Below are positions 50,865-58,616 of a stretch of 64,000 nt of DNA, one piece after another. The DNA is from Burkholderiaceae bacterium. GTDB lineage: Bacteria > Pseudomonadota > Gammaproteobacteria > Burkholderiales > Burkholderiaceae_C. Made by a program: the position numbers and the translations under genes. Below the pieces are notes generated by a model. That model was not told the origin of the DNA. It was given only the letters and a program-made list of their open reading frames with translations, and searched no databases. The DNA lies in NCBI GenBank assembly GCA_024235855.1, contig JACKLN010000003.1, positions 124,001-188,000 of the forward strand. The letters run 5' to 3'. How positions within the stretch are numbered: position 1 is the first letter of the stretch; every line of letters starts with the position of its first letter.

Positions 50865-52017
50865 CACGGCCCAGGTCGCGCAGCCGCTGGAGCGCATCGC
50901 CGGCTTCGCCGCCCTGCTGCGCGAGCACGGCCTGAAGGTCGGGGTGGCCGAGCAGCAGGCCATGGTGCAGGCGGCGCTGGCGCTGCCGGTGGACCGGCCG
51001 CGGCAAGTTGAAGCCGCCTGGCGTGCCATCGCCTGCCACGACGCGCGCGACTGGCGGCGCTGGCCGGAGGTCTTCGAGCGCTACTGGCATCCGGACAAGC
51101 TCAAGGGCACGGTGCGCACCAGCGGCCGCACGCGCCCGGCGCGCGACCTGCGGCAACTGGTGCAGACGATGCAGGACAACCTCGGCGCCAGCCGGCCGGA
51201 TGCCCGCCCCGGCGACACCTCGGTCGGCGAGGGAGAAGGCGCGCCCGACGACACCGCCGCACCGCGCGCCCAGGGCGGCGCCAGCCGCACCGAGGCGCTG
51301 CACGACCGCTCGCTGCACGAATGGCTGCCGCAGGATCTGGCGCTGCTGCAGGCCCTGGCCGAGCGTATTGCGCGCCGCGTGCGCGAGCGCCTCACGCGCC
51401 GCTGGCGCGACGACCCGCGCGGCGCGCGGCTGGACCTGCGGCGCACGCTGCGCGCCAGCCTGGCCACCGGCGGGCTGCCGCTGCGCCCGGCCTGGCGCCG
51501 GCCGCGCCGCGAGCCACCGAAGCTGTTCATCGCCGTCGACGTCAGCCGCTCGATGGAGACGCACGCGCAGCTGTTCCTGCGCATCGCGCGCGCCTTCGTG
51601 CTCGGCGCCAACGCGCGCGTGTTCGTCTTCCACACCCGGCTGGCCGAGGTGACGCCGCTGTTGCAGCGCGATTCCGCCGCGGTGCAGGAGAAGGTCAACG
51701 CCGTCACCGCCGGCTTCGGCGGGGGCACACGCATCGCCACCAGCCTGCACGACTTCCACCGCGTGCATGCGCACGCGCAGCTGGGTCGCGGTGCGCGGCT
51801 GTGGGTGCTGTCCGACGGCTTCGACGCCGACCCACCGGAGCAGCTGGCCGCCGAACTGGCCGCCGTGCGCGCGCGCGGCGCCACCGTCACCTGGTTCCAC
51901 CCGTCGCCGCAGCCGCCGGCCTCGGCCGCGATGCGCGCCGCGCGGCCGCTGGTGCAGCGCTTCGTGCGCCTGGCCAGCCTGCGCGACCTGGCCGCTGCGG
52001 CGGCCACCCTGTCCTGA
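50854..52017 (+). CDS. coxE: CoxE, VWA-domain maturation protein
   Basis: 387 residues. The N-terminal half is helical, followed by a Gly/Ala-rich linker and a von Willebrand factor A domain (about 220-385) with the MIDAS motif DVSRS in FIAVDVSRSMETH. CoxE works with CoxD as a MoxR-VWA pair in active-site assembly. The start overlaps coxD by 11 bp; coxF follows by 10 bp. Confidence 0.92.
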   Translation: MRHDTAQVAQPLERIAGFAALLREHGLKVGVAEQQAMVQAALALPVDRPRQVEAAWRAIACHDARDWRRWPEVFERYWHPDKLKGTVRTSGRTRPARDLRQLVQTMQDNLGASRPDARPGDTSVGEGEGAPDDTAAPRAQGGASRTEALHDRSLHEWLPQDLALLQALAERIARRVRERLTRRWRDDPRGARLDLRRTLRASLATGGLPLRPAWRRPRREPPKLFIAVDVSRSMETHAQLFLRIARAFVLGANARVFVFHTRLAEVTPLLQRDSAAVQEKVNAVTAGFGGGTRIATSLHDFHRVHAHAQLGRGARLWVLSDGFDADPPEQLAAELAAVRARGATVTWFHPSPQPPASAAMRAARPLVQRFVRLASLRDLAAAAATLS

Positions 52018-52027
52018 GGATCCCGCC

Positions 52028-52897
52028 ATGTCCACGTCCGACGTGCTCACGCTTGCCCACCGGCTGCAGACCGAGCAGCAGCCCTTTGCCCTCGTCAGCG
52101 TGCTGCGCGTGCAGGCGCCGGCCTCGGCGCAGGCCGGCGACAAGGCCGTGGTCACCGCCGACGGCATCGCCGCCGGCTGGATCGGCGGCGGCTGCGCCCA
52201 GCCCGCGGTGATGAAGACCGTGCGTCAGGCCCTGGCCGACGGCCGCGCGCGGCTGCTGCGCATCAGCCCGGCCGAGGAAGGCCAGGTCCGCGAACTGGGC
52301 GACGTGCTCGAGTTCGGCATGGCCTGCCACAGCGGCGGCACGCTGGAGCTGTTCGTCGACCCGGTGCTGCCGGTGGCGCAGCTGGTGGTCATCGGCGAGA
52401 CACCGCTGGCGCAGGCGCTGGCGACGCTGGCGCCGCACGTGGGACTGCGGACGCAGGCCGTCACCGACGAGGCCACGGCACAGATCCCGCCCGGCGCCTT
52501 CGTCGTCGTCGCCACCCAGGGCCGGCGCGATCTGCAGGGCCTGCGCGCGGCGCTGAAGTCGCGTCCGCAGCAGATCTTCTTCGTCGCCAGCGCGCGAAAG
52601 GGCGGCGTGCTGAAGGCCGCGCTGAAGGAGGCGGGCGAGGACGCTGCCGCCGTGGACGCCATCGTCGCGCCGGCCGGCCAGCCCATCGGCGCGCAGACGC
52701 CGCCGGAGATCGCGCTGTCGGTGCTGGCGGCGGTGGTCGCGGCGCGGCGGGCGAGCACGGCCACCACGCCACCGACGCCAGAGCTCGGCGATGGCGCAGC
52801 CTCGACCGCGGCCGCCCCCAAGGGCCGGCTGAGCGCCTGGCTGGAACGCATTCCGCTGCCGCAGATCCCGGAGAGCAAGGGCGGCTGCTGCAGCTGA
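52028..52897 (+). CDS. coxF: CoxF, XdhC/CoxI family maturation protein
   Basis: 289 residues. The N-terminal XdhC_CoxI domain has GWIGGGCAQPAVMK (cysteine in the loop typical of XdhC), and the Rossmann-like C-terminal domain spans about 120-230 (VIGETPLAQALATLAPHVG). An acidic/Ala linker leads to a short tail ending GGCCS, whose adjacent cysteines could bind metal. XdhC-family proteins deliver sulfurated cofactor to molybdenum hydroxylases. It is the last of the cox genes proper; a MocA-type gene follows in 16 bp. Confidence 0.88.
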   Translation: MSTSDVLTLAHRLQTEQQPFALVSVLRVQAPASAQAGDKAVVTADGIAAGWIGGGCAQPAVMKTVRQALADGRARLLRISPAEEGQVRELGDVLEFGMACHSGGTLELFVDPVLPVAQLVVIGETPLAQALATLAPHVGLRTQAVTDEATAQIPPGAFVVVATQGRRDLQGLRAALKSRPQQIFFVASARKGGVLKAALKEAGEDAAAVDAIVAPAGQPIGAQTPPEIALSVLAAVVAARRASTATTPPTPELGDGAASTAAAPKGRLSAWLERIPLPQIPESKGGCCS

Positions 52898-52913
52898 CGC
52901 ACGGGCACACACC

Positions 52914-53591
52914 ATGGGTTGCATCCTCAAGGGCGGCGGCGGCCTGTACAGCCGGGTGGTGATCGGCGCCGTGCTGCTGGCCGCGGGCAGCGGCTCGCGC
53001 CTGGGCCATCGGCCCAAGTGCCTGCTGGAACTCGGCGGCGTGCCGCTGATCCGGCGCACGCTGGTCGCGCTGTCGGGCGCCGGGGTCGACGAGGTGGTGG
53101 TGGTCACCGGCCACCATGCCGACCTCATCGAGCCGCTGGTACAGGACTTCCCGGTGACGCTGGTGCGCAACCCCGACCCTGATGCCGGCCAGGTCTCGTC
53201 GCAGCGCCTGGGCCTGGCCGCGCTGACGGGCAAGCTCGACGCCGTGGTGGTGGCGCTGGCCGACCAGCCGCTGCTGGGCGCGGCCGACATCACCGCGCTC
53301 ATCGGCGCCTGGAAGAAACGGCCCGAAGGCACCGACGTGGTCGTGCCGCACGTGGGCGAGCGGCGCGGCAACCCGGTGATCTTCTCCGCCGCCGTGCGCG
53401 ACGCGGTGCTCGCCGGCGGGTCGGACTTCGGGGCTCGCCAGTGGCAGGACGCGCACCCGGACCGCGTGGCACCCTTTGCCACCGACGTGCGCCGCTACGT
53501 GGTCGACATCGACACACCCGACGACCTGGAGCGCTTCGGCCGCGAGACCGGCCACGTGCTGCGCTGGCCGGCCGCGGTGGCCGCCGGCTGA
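52914..53591 (+). CDS. mocA: MocA-type molybdenum cofactor cytidylyltransferase
   Basis: 225 residues of the MobA/GT-A NTP-transferase fold: GAVLLAAGSGSRLGHRPK (nucleotide-binding signature), VVTGHHADLIEP, ALADQPLLGAADI (metal Asp) and GNPVIFS. MocA attaches CMP to molybdopterin, making the MCD form that CoxL needs; MobA would attach GMP. Position directly after coxF supports MocA over MobA. The ATG at 52914 gives a slightly long N-terminus (MGCILKGGGGLYSRV); a GTG about 13 codons later is a possible alternative. Confidence 0.85.
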   Translation: MGCILKGGGGLYSRVVIGAVLLAAGSGSRLGHRPKCLLELGGVPLIRRTLVALSGAGVDEVVVVTGHHADLIEPLVQDFPVTLVRNPDPDAGQVSSQRLGLAALTGKLDAVVVALADQPLLGAADITALIGAWKKRPEGTDVVVPHVGERRGNPVIFSAAVRDAVLAGGSDFGARQWQDAHPDRVAPFATDVRRYVVDIDTPDDLERFGRETGHVLRWPAAVAAG

Positions 53592-53599
53592 AGCGCCCG

Positions 53600-54298
53600 A
53601 TGGATCCCGGCTTCCACGGCCTGTGGCCCACGCCGGTGGGCGTGCACCGCTGGGCAGAGGCCGAAGCCGTCAACCCTACCCTGGTGCGCATGTTCGGCGC
53701 GCTGCGCCTGGCCCAGTGCGCAGCCCGCGGCGAGCCGGCCGACGCGCCGTTCTTCGCCAGCGACGACGACCTGCTGCAGCGCCTGCGCACCGCCGAGGGC
53801 GAGGCGCTGGTGCGCTTCATCGTCGGCGCGCTGCAGCAGACGGTGAGCCAGGCCAATGCCGCGGCCTGGGGGCCGGCACCGCGCGCGCTGTCGGTGGTCC
53901 TCGAAGGCCTGTGGTTCCAGTGCAGCCGCGCCGGCGCCTTCCACGACGTGCACACGCACGGCAACTGCTCCTGGTCGGGCGTCTACGTCGTGCAGGTGGA
54001 CGACGAGGCCGATCGCATTGCCCACCCGACCTACGGCGTCGCGCACGGTGTCACGCGCTTCTACGGCCCGCCGTTCGCGCAGCTCGGTGGCGCGCACGCG
54101 GACCTGGGCAATGCCTACCTGCAGCCACCGCACGTGGACGTGCCGCCGATGGCCGGGCAGCTGGTGGTCTTCCCGTCGTGGCTGGCGCACCAGGCGCTGC
54201 CCTACGACGGCAGGCGCGAGCGCGTGATCGTGTCGTTCAACGCCAGCGTGCACGCGCGCACCGGCAGCGACCGCCAGCACGGCTACGCGCCGGCGTGA
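53600..54298 (+). CDS. 2OG-Fe(II) oxygenase superfamily protein (TIGR02466-like)
   Basis: 232 residues. The core HDVHTHGNCSWSGVYVVQV carries the first His ligands of the double-stranded beta helix, and FPSWLAHQALPYDGRRERVIVSFN supplies the distal His and the 2OG-binding Arg. The N-terminal FHGLWPTPVGVHRW matches TIGR02466. Substrate unknown. It follows mocA by 8 bp, so it may be transcribed with the cox cluster, though no link to CO metabolism is known. Confidence 0.8.
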   Translation: MDPGFHGLWPTPVGVHRWAEAEAVNPTLVRMFGALRLAQCAARGEPADAPFFASDDDLLQRLRTAEGEALVRFIVGALQQTVSQANAAAWGPAPRALSVVLEGLWFQCSRAGAFHDVHTHGNCSWSGVYVVQVDDEADRIAHPTYGVAHGVTRFYGPPFAQLGGAHADLGNAYLQPPHVDVPPMAGQLVVFPSWLAHQALPYDGRRERVIVSFNASVHARTGSDRQHGYAPA

Positions 54299-54310
54299 CC
54301 GGGCCGCGCG

Positions 54311-54829
54311 TCAGCGCAGGTCCACCCGGTCGCTGAGTTCGTTCGGGTTGGCGTCGCCCGCGCCCAGCGGGAAGTGCTGCGCCAGCAGGGCCTCGACCGC
54401 GTCGATGGCATCCATCAGGCCCGCTTCGTAGCGCCCGGCGCGGAAGGCCTCGCGCATGCCGGCCAGCACCGTCTGCCAGTGGCCCGCCGGCACGTGGCGC
54501 GCCAGCCCGCGGTCGGCCACGATCTCGATCGCGTGTTCGGCCAGCAGCAGGTAGATCAGCACGCCGTTGTTGTGCTCGGTGTCCCACACGCGCAGCTTGC
54601 CGAACAGCGTCACCGCCCGCTCGCGCGCGCCCAGCCGCTGCCACAGGTAGGACAGCGGCAGCCCGGCCTCGACGCTGATGCGGATCTCGCCGCTGTGCCG
54701 GCGCTCGCTGCCGGCCACGCGCGCGGCCAGGCGGTCGAGTGCGGCGTCGTCCAGCGCGCGCCGGATGTCGGTGTCGTCGATCCAGCGGTGCTTGAGGAGG
54801 CGCAACAGGCGGTTGGAGGAACGGTCCAT
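54311..54829 (-). CDS. TPM-domain protein
   Basis: 172 residues, no signal peptide. HSGEIRISVEAGLPLSYLWQ, VWDTEHNNGVLIYLLLAEHAIEIVADRG and GHWQTVLAGMREAFRAGRYEAGL match the TPM (thylakoid/photosystem phosphatase-like) domain. It overlaps the preceding TPM gene by one codon position (start base shares the stop) and is the last gene of lemA-TPM-TPM. Cytoplasmic, function unclear. Confidence 0.85.
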   Translation of the reverse strand: MDRSSNRLLRLLKHRWIDDTDIRRALDDAALDRLAARVAGSERRHSGEIRISVEAGLPLSYLWQRLGARERAVTLFGKLRVWDTEHNNGVLIYLLLAEHAIEIVADRGLARHVPAGHWQTVLAGMREAFRAGRYEAGLMDAIDAVEALLAQHFPLGAGDANPNELSDRVDLR

Positions 54830-55755
54830 CACCAGTCTCCCGAGGCGCCGCCGCCGCCGAAGTCGCCCCCGCCACCGGAGCTGAAACCGCCGCCGCCGCC
54901 GAAGCCACCCCCGCCGCCGCTCCACCCGCCACCCCAGCCGCCATGGTCGCCACCGGGGCCGAAGATGATGGGTGGCCCGCCCCGCCGACGGCCGGCGCGC
55001 GTGATGTTGCGCGCCGCGCTGCCGATGCCGAACAGCCCCACCAGCACCACCGACGCCAGCACCGCACCGGCGGCCAGCAGCACGCTGGCGGTGACCATCC
55101 AGGCGATGCCGCCGGAGAAGGCCGACGTGGCCAGCGTGCCCAGCTTGCGGCCGAAGACGCCGGTCATCACGGTGCCGATCACCGGCACCACGATGAAGAA
55201 GAACATCAGCAGTTCCTCGACCTGCCAGCCGGTGTCGCCCACGGCCTTCTTCGCCGGGGCGGGCAGGTCCTCGCCGCGGATGCGGGCGATGAGCTGGTCC
55301 ACTGCCGCGTCCAGGCCGCCAGCGTAGTCGCCGGCGCGGAAGGCCGGCGCGATGGCGCGGTCGATGATCTGGCGCGCCGCCAGGTCCGGAATGGCGCCTT
55401 CCAGCGCCTTGGCCGGTGCGATGCGCACGCGACGGTCGTCCTTGGCCACGACCACGAGCACGCCGTCGCCCACGTCGCGGCGGCCGATCTTCCAGGCGTC
55501 GCCCAGGCGCTGCACGTAGTCGCTGATGTCCTCCGGCGCCGTGCTGGACACCATCAGCACCACGATCTGCGGGCCGGCCTCGGCCTCGAAGGCGGCGAGC
55601 TTCCGGTCCAGCGCGGCGATGCGGTCGGCCGGCAGCGTGCCGGTCTGGTCCATCACGCGGGCCGTCAGCGGCGGCACCGGCACCAGGCCCGACACCACAC
55701 CCTGCGCCCACGCCGGCCAGGCCAGCGCGAGCCACAGGATCAGCAGGCGCAGCAC
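54829..55755 (-). CDS. TPM-domain membrane protein with Gly-rich tail (YgcG family)
   Basis: 308 residues from GTG at 55755. Signal peptide 1-17 (LLILWLALAWPAWAQ), periplasmic TPM domain (about 25-150, TARVMDQTGTLPADRIAALDRKL), two membrane helices (about 175-245) and a Gly/Ser-rich C-terminus (about 262-308). The GTG start lies one base from the lemA stop, and longer versions would begin inside lemA with an Arg/Ser-only stretch. YgcG/LemA pairs recur in bacteria; role thought to be envelope related. Confidence 0.85.
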   Translation of the reverse strand: MLRLLILWLALAWPAWAQGVVSGLVPVPPLTARVMDQTGTLPADRIAALDRKLAAFEAEAGPQIVVLMVSSTAPEDISDYVQRLGDAWKIGRRDVGDGVLVVVAKDDRRVRIAPAKALEGAIPDLAARQIIDRAIAPAFRAGDYAGGLDAAVDQLIARIRGEDLPAPAKKAVGDTGWQVEELLMFFFIVVPVIGTVMTGVFGRKLGTLATSAFSGGIAWMVTASVLLAAGAVLASVVLVGLFGIGSAARNITRAGRRRGGPPIIFGPGGDHGGWGGGWSGGGGGFGGGGGFSSGGGGDFGGGGASGDW

Positions 55756-55756
55756 C

Positions 55757-56350
55757 TTACTTGCCGAACTCGACCTTCGGCGGCTGCGAGATCTCCGCCT
55801 CGTTCTGCACCGTGAAGCTCGGCTTGACGTCGTAGCCAAAGACCATCGCGGTCAGGTTGCTGGGAAAGCTGCGCGCCAGCACGTTGTAGTCCTGCACCGC
55901 CTGGATGTAGCGGTTGCGCGCCACGGTGATGCGGTTCTCGGTGCCCTCGAGCTGCACGCGCAGATCCTGGAAACCCTGGTTGGCCTTCAGGTTGGGGTAC
56001 TGCTCCACCACCACCATCAGCCGCGACAGTGCGCTGGAGAGCTCGCCCTGTGCCTGCTGGAACTGGTTGAAGGCCTGCGGGTCGTTGATCAGCTCCGGCG
56101 TGGCCTGGATGGACGTGGCCTTGGCGCGCGCCTCGACCACGCGCGTGAGCGTGGTCTGCTCGAAGTCGGCCTCGCCCTTGACGGTGGCCACGATGTTGGG
56201 GATCAGGTCGGCCCGGCGCTGGTACTGGTTGAGCACCTCGGCCCAGCCGCTCTTGACCTGCTCGTCCAGGCGCTGGAAGTCGTTGTAGCCGCAGCCGGAC
56301 AGCAGTGCGGCGAGGCCGAAGGCGATCAGCAGGCGTCGGAACGTGGTCAT
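55757..56350 (-). CDS. lemA: LemA family lipoprotein
   Basis: 197 residues from the ATG at 56350, preceded by GGAGGAG. The lipobox LLSGC (Cys at about 19) predicts a lipid-anchored protein. The LemA core YNDFQRLDEQVKSGWAEVLNQYQRRADLIPN is followed by long helices (VEQYPNLKANQGFQDLRVQLEGTENRITVARNRY). First gene of the lemA-TPM-TPM operon. Confidence 0.93.
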   Translation of the reverse strand: MTTFRRLLIAFGLAALLSGCGYNDFQRLDEQVKSGWAEVLNQYQRRADLIPNIVATVKGEADFEQTTLTRVVEARAKATSIQATPELINDPQAFNQFQQAQGELSSALSRLMVVVEQYPNLKANQGFQDLRVQLEGTENRITVARNRYIQAVQDYNVLARSFPSNLTAMVFGYDVKPSFTVQNEAEISQPPKVEFGK

Positions 56351-56424
56351 GGACTCCTCCGTGTGACGCCGCGCAGATGGGGGCAGCGCACTGTTTTCAA
56401 GGGCAGACCTTATAGCATCGGCCC

Positions 56425-57210
56425 GTGCTCGCCCCCGACCAGGCCCTTGCCGCGGCCGCTCGCCCATCCGCGCACGCCGCCACCCTGCCGCGCCGTGCGC
56501 TGGTGATCGGTGGCGGCGGCGTGCTGGGGTCCGCGGTCGTCGAGCGCCTGCTGGGCAGCGGCCGCTTCGCGCATGTCGGCGTCTGGACCGTGGCACCGCT
56601 GCAGACCGCGTTGCGCCGGCTGGAGCCGCTCGGCGAGCCGGACTGGGCGACGTTCGCGGCCGACACCGCCCTCGTCGTCTTCGACCGCGCGCGCCATGCC
56701 AACGGCCGCGACGAGGCCTTCGGCCGACCCGACCCGGTGGGCCTGCCGGCGCTGGCGGCGCGCCTGCAGGCGCTGGGCGTGCGCACGCTGGTGGTCGTGG
56801 TGCCGCATGCGCCGGGGTTGCTGCCGCAGGCGCTGAAGGCCGGGCTGGCGTCGATGGACGAAGGCGCGGTGGCGGCGCAGGGCTTCGCCCACCTGGTGTT
56901 CATGCGGCCGGCGCAGGTCGGCAGTGCCGATGCTGCGGCGCTGGCCCTCCCGGGGCGGCTGGCGCGCTGGCTGCTGTCGCAACTGCACTGGCTGGTGCCG
57001 CAGCGCGATCAGCCGGTGCGCAGCGCCACGGTGGCCCGCGTGGCCGCGCGGCTGGCGGCCGTGCTGCCGGCGGCCGCGCCGGGGGCGCGCGTGATGCCGC
57101 CGGAGTTGCTCTGGGCGGCGGCCCAGCGCCCGGACGACGACAGCGTGGTCGATGCCTGGCTGCGCGATGGCCAGCTGCCGGACGCGGCCGGCGCCCGCCA
57201 GCGCTGGTGA
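56425..57210 (+). CDS. Rossmann-fold NAD(P)-binding protein, function unknown
   Basis: 261 residues from GTG at 56425. [26 protein letters not shown] (residues about 22-47) has the GxGGxxG dinucleotide fingerprint of short-chain-reductase/NmrA-like proteins; the remainder is Ala/Leu rich. No catalytic YxxxK is visible. Divergent from lemA with a 74-bp gap containing TTATAG (about 56410-56415) as a possible -10. It precedes hemE by 37 bp. Confidence 0.7.
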   Translation: MLAPDQALAAAARPSAHAATLPRRALVIGGGGVLGSAVVERLLGSGRFAHVGVWTVAPLQTALRRLEPLGEPDWATFAADTALVVFDRARHANGRDEAFGRPDPVGLPALAARLQALGVRTLVVVVPHAPGLLPQALKAGLASMDEGAVAAQGFAHLVFMRPAQVGSADAAALALPGRLARWLLSQLHWLVPQRDQPVRSATVARVAARLAAVLPAAAPGARVMPPELLWAAAQRPDDDSVVDAWLRDGQLPDAAGARQRW

Positions 57211-57247
57211 GTCCCGGCGCCGGGCCCGCGGCGCCGATAATGCCCCG

Positions 57248-58351
57248 ATGAGCGCCCCCCTGCAGAACGACACCTTCCTGCGCGCCTGCCTGCGCCAGCC
57301 CACCGAGCACACGCCCGTCTGGCTGATGCGCCAGGCCGGCCGCTACCTGCCCGAGTACTGCGCCACGCGCGCCAAGGCCGGCAGCTTCATGGGCCTGGCC
57401 ACGAACAAGGACTACGCCACTGAGGTCACGCTGCAGCCGCTGGCGCGCTACCCGTTGGACGCGGCCATCCTGTTCTCCGACATCCTCACCGTGCCCGACG
57501 CCATGGGCCTGGGGCTGAGCTTCGCCCAAGGCGAGGGGCCGCGCTTCGCCCACCCATTGCGCGACGAAGCCGCCGTGATGGCGCTGCAGGTGCCCGACCT
57601 GGACAAGCTGCGCTACGTCTTCGACGCCGTCACCTCCATCCGCAAGGCATTGGATGGCCGCGTGCCGCTGATCGGCTTCTCGGGCAGCCCCTGGACGCTG
57701 GCCTGCTACATGGTCGAAGGCGCCGGCAGCGACGACTACCGCCTCGTCAAGAGCATGCTCTACGGCCGGCCGGACCTGATGCACCGCATCCTGGACATCA
57801 ACGCCCAGGCCGTGGCCGCCTACCTGAACGCACAGATCGACGCCGGCGCCCAGGCGGTCATGGTGTTCGACTCCTGGGGCGGCGTGCTGGCCGACGGCGC
57901 CTTCCAGGCCTTCAGCCTGGCCTACACCGAGCGCGTGGTCCGTGCGCTGAAGCGTGAGGCCGATGGCCGCCGCGTGCCGGTCATCGTGTTCACCAAGGGC
58001 GGCGGCCTGTGGCTGGAGCAGATCGCCGGCATCGGCGCCGACGTGGTCGGCCTGGACTGGACGGTGAACCTGGGCCGCGCCCGCGCCGCCGTGGGCGACC
58101 GCGTGGCCCTTCAGGGCAACCTCGACCCCAACGTGCTGTTCGCGCCGCCCGAGGCCGTGGCCCGCGAGGCGGTGGCCGTGCTCGACAGTTTCGGCCCGCC
58201 GCAGCGGCCGGACGGCACCTGGGACGGCCACGTCTTCAACCTCGGCCACGGCATCAGTCAGTACACACCTCCGGACCACGTGGCGGCACTGCTGGAGGCG
58301 GTGCACGCGCATTCCCGCCGGCAGCGCCAGTCGATGCCGCATGGCGGCTGA
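57248..58351 (+). CDS. hemE: Uroporphyrinogen decarboxylase
   Basis: 367 residues. [17 protein letters not shown] (substrate-binding Arg and signature), [37 protein letters not shown] and GNLDPNVLF are conserved family features. It decarboxylates uroporphyrinogen III to coproporphyrinogen III in heme synthesis. A GATAAT hexamer (57236-57241) lies just before the ATG, though it may be too close for a promoter. The downstream 265-bp gap separates it from priA. Confidence 0.96.
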   Translation: MSAPLQNDTFLRACLRQPTEHTPVWLMRQAGRYLPEYCATRAKAGSFMGLATNKDYATEVTLQPLARYPLDAAILFSDILTVPDAMGLGLSFAQGEGPRFAHPLRDEAAVMALQVPDLDKLRYVFDAVTSIRKALDGRVPLIGFSGSPWTLACYMVEGAGSDDYRLVKSMLYGRPDLMHRILDINAQAVAAYLNAQIDAGAQAVMVFDSWGGVLADGAFQAFSLAYTERVVRALKREADGRRVPVIVFTKGGGLWLEQIAGIGADVVGLDWTVNLGRARAAVGDRVALQGNLDPNVLFAPPEAVAREAVAVLDSFGPPQRPDGTWDGHVFNLGHGISQYTPPDHVAALLEAVHAHSRRQRQSMPHGG

Positions 58352-58616
58352 ATTTGCCGGTGAGTGCGCACTCAGGCTTGACTTATCCCCACTTTTGGCG
58401 TTGCAGACACGGATCCGTCATAAACGCCCGGCAGCGCACGGCGTGTCGTGCTAAGTCCTTGATTTCATTGATTTGAATCAGATGCTGCCGGAGTGGGCAT
58501 TCCAGCCCGGAGCCTCAGAAATCAAGCACTTGGCGGCTCTGGGCGCAGCAAATCCACAAAGTTGTCCACAGGTTCCGTGAGTAACCCGCAAAGTTGTTTG
58601 GTGTCAGTGACTTAGC
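58352..58616. other. AT-richer intergenic region with DnaA-box-like and FNR-box-like sites
   Basis: This 265-bp gap between hemE and priA is noticeably less GC-rich than its surroundings and holds no ORF with a plausible start. It contains TTATCCCCA (58383-58391) and TTGTCCACA (58562-58570), each one mismatch from the DnaA box TTATCCACA, plus AATCCACAA (58551-58559), and TTGAT-TTGA-ATCAG (58468-58481), nine of ten matches to an FNR/Anr site. No terminator stands out. Confidence 0.5.
58468..58481. promoter_or_regulatory. FNR/Anr-like box
   Basis: TTGAT-N4-ATCAG against the consensus TTGAT-N4-ATCAA, 148 bp before the priA start. One mismatch in the last base. Genes of oxygen-responsive heme supply are often FNR-controlled, but hemE lies upstream, not downstream, so the target is unclear. 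Confidence 0.4.

Noticed and set aside
54838..54945. Simple-sequence repeat of GCC/CCG units
   Set aside because: It encodes the Gly/Ser-rich C-terminus of the YgcG-type TPM protein in frame, so it is coding low complexity.
58352..58616. Chromosomal origin of replication
   Set aside because: DnaA-box-like sites are too few and imperfect, there is no AT-rich unwinding tract, and dnaA, dnaN, parAB or gidAB are not adjacent.
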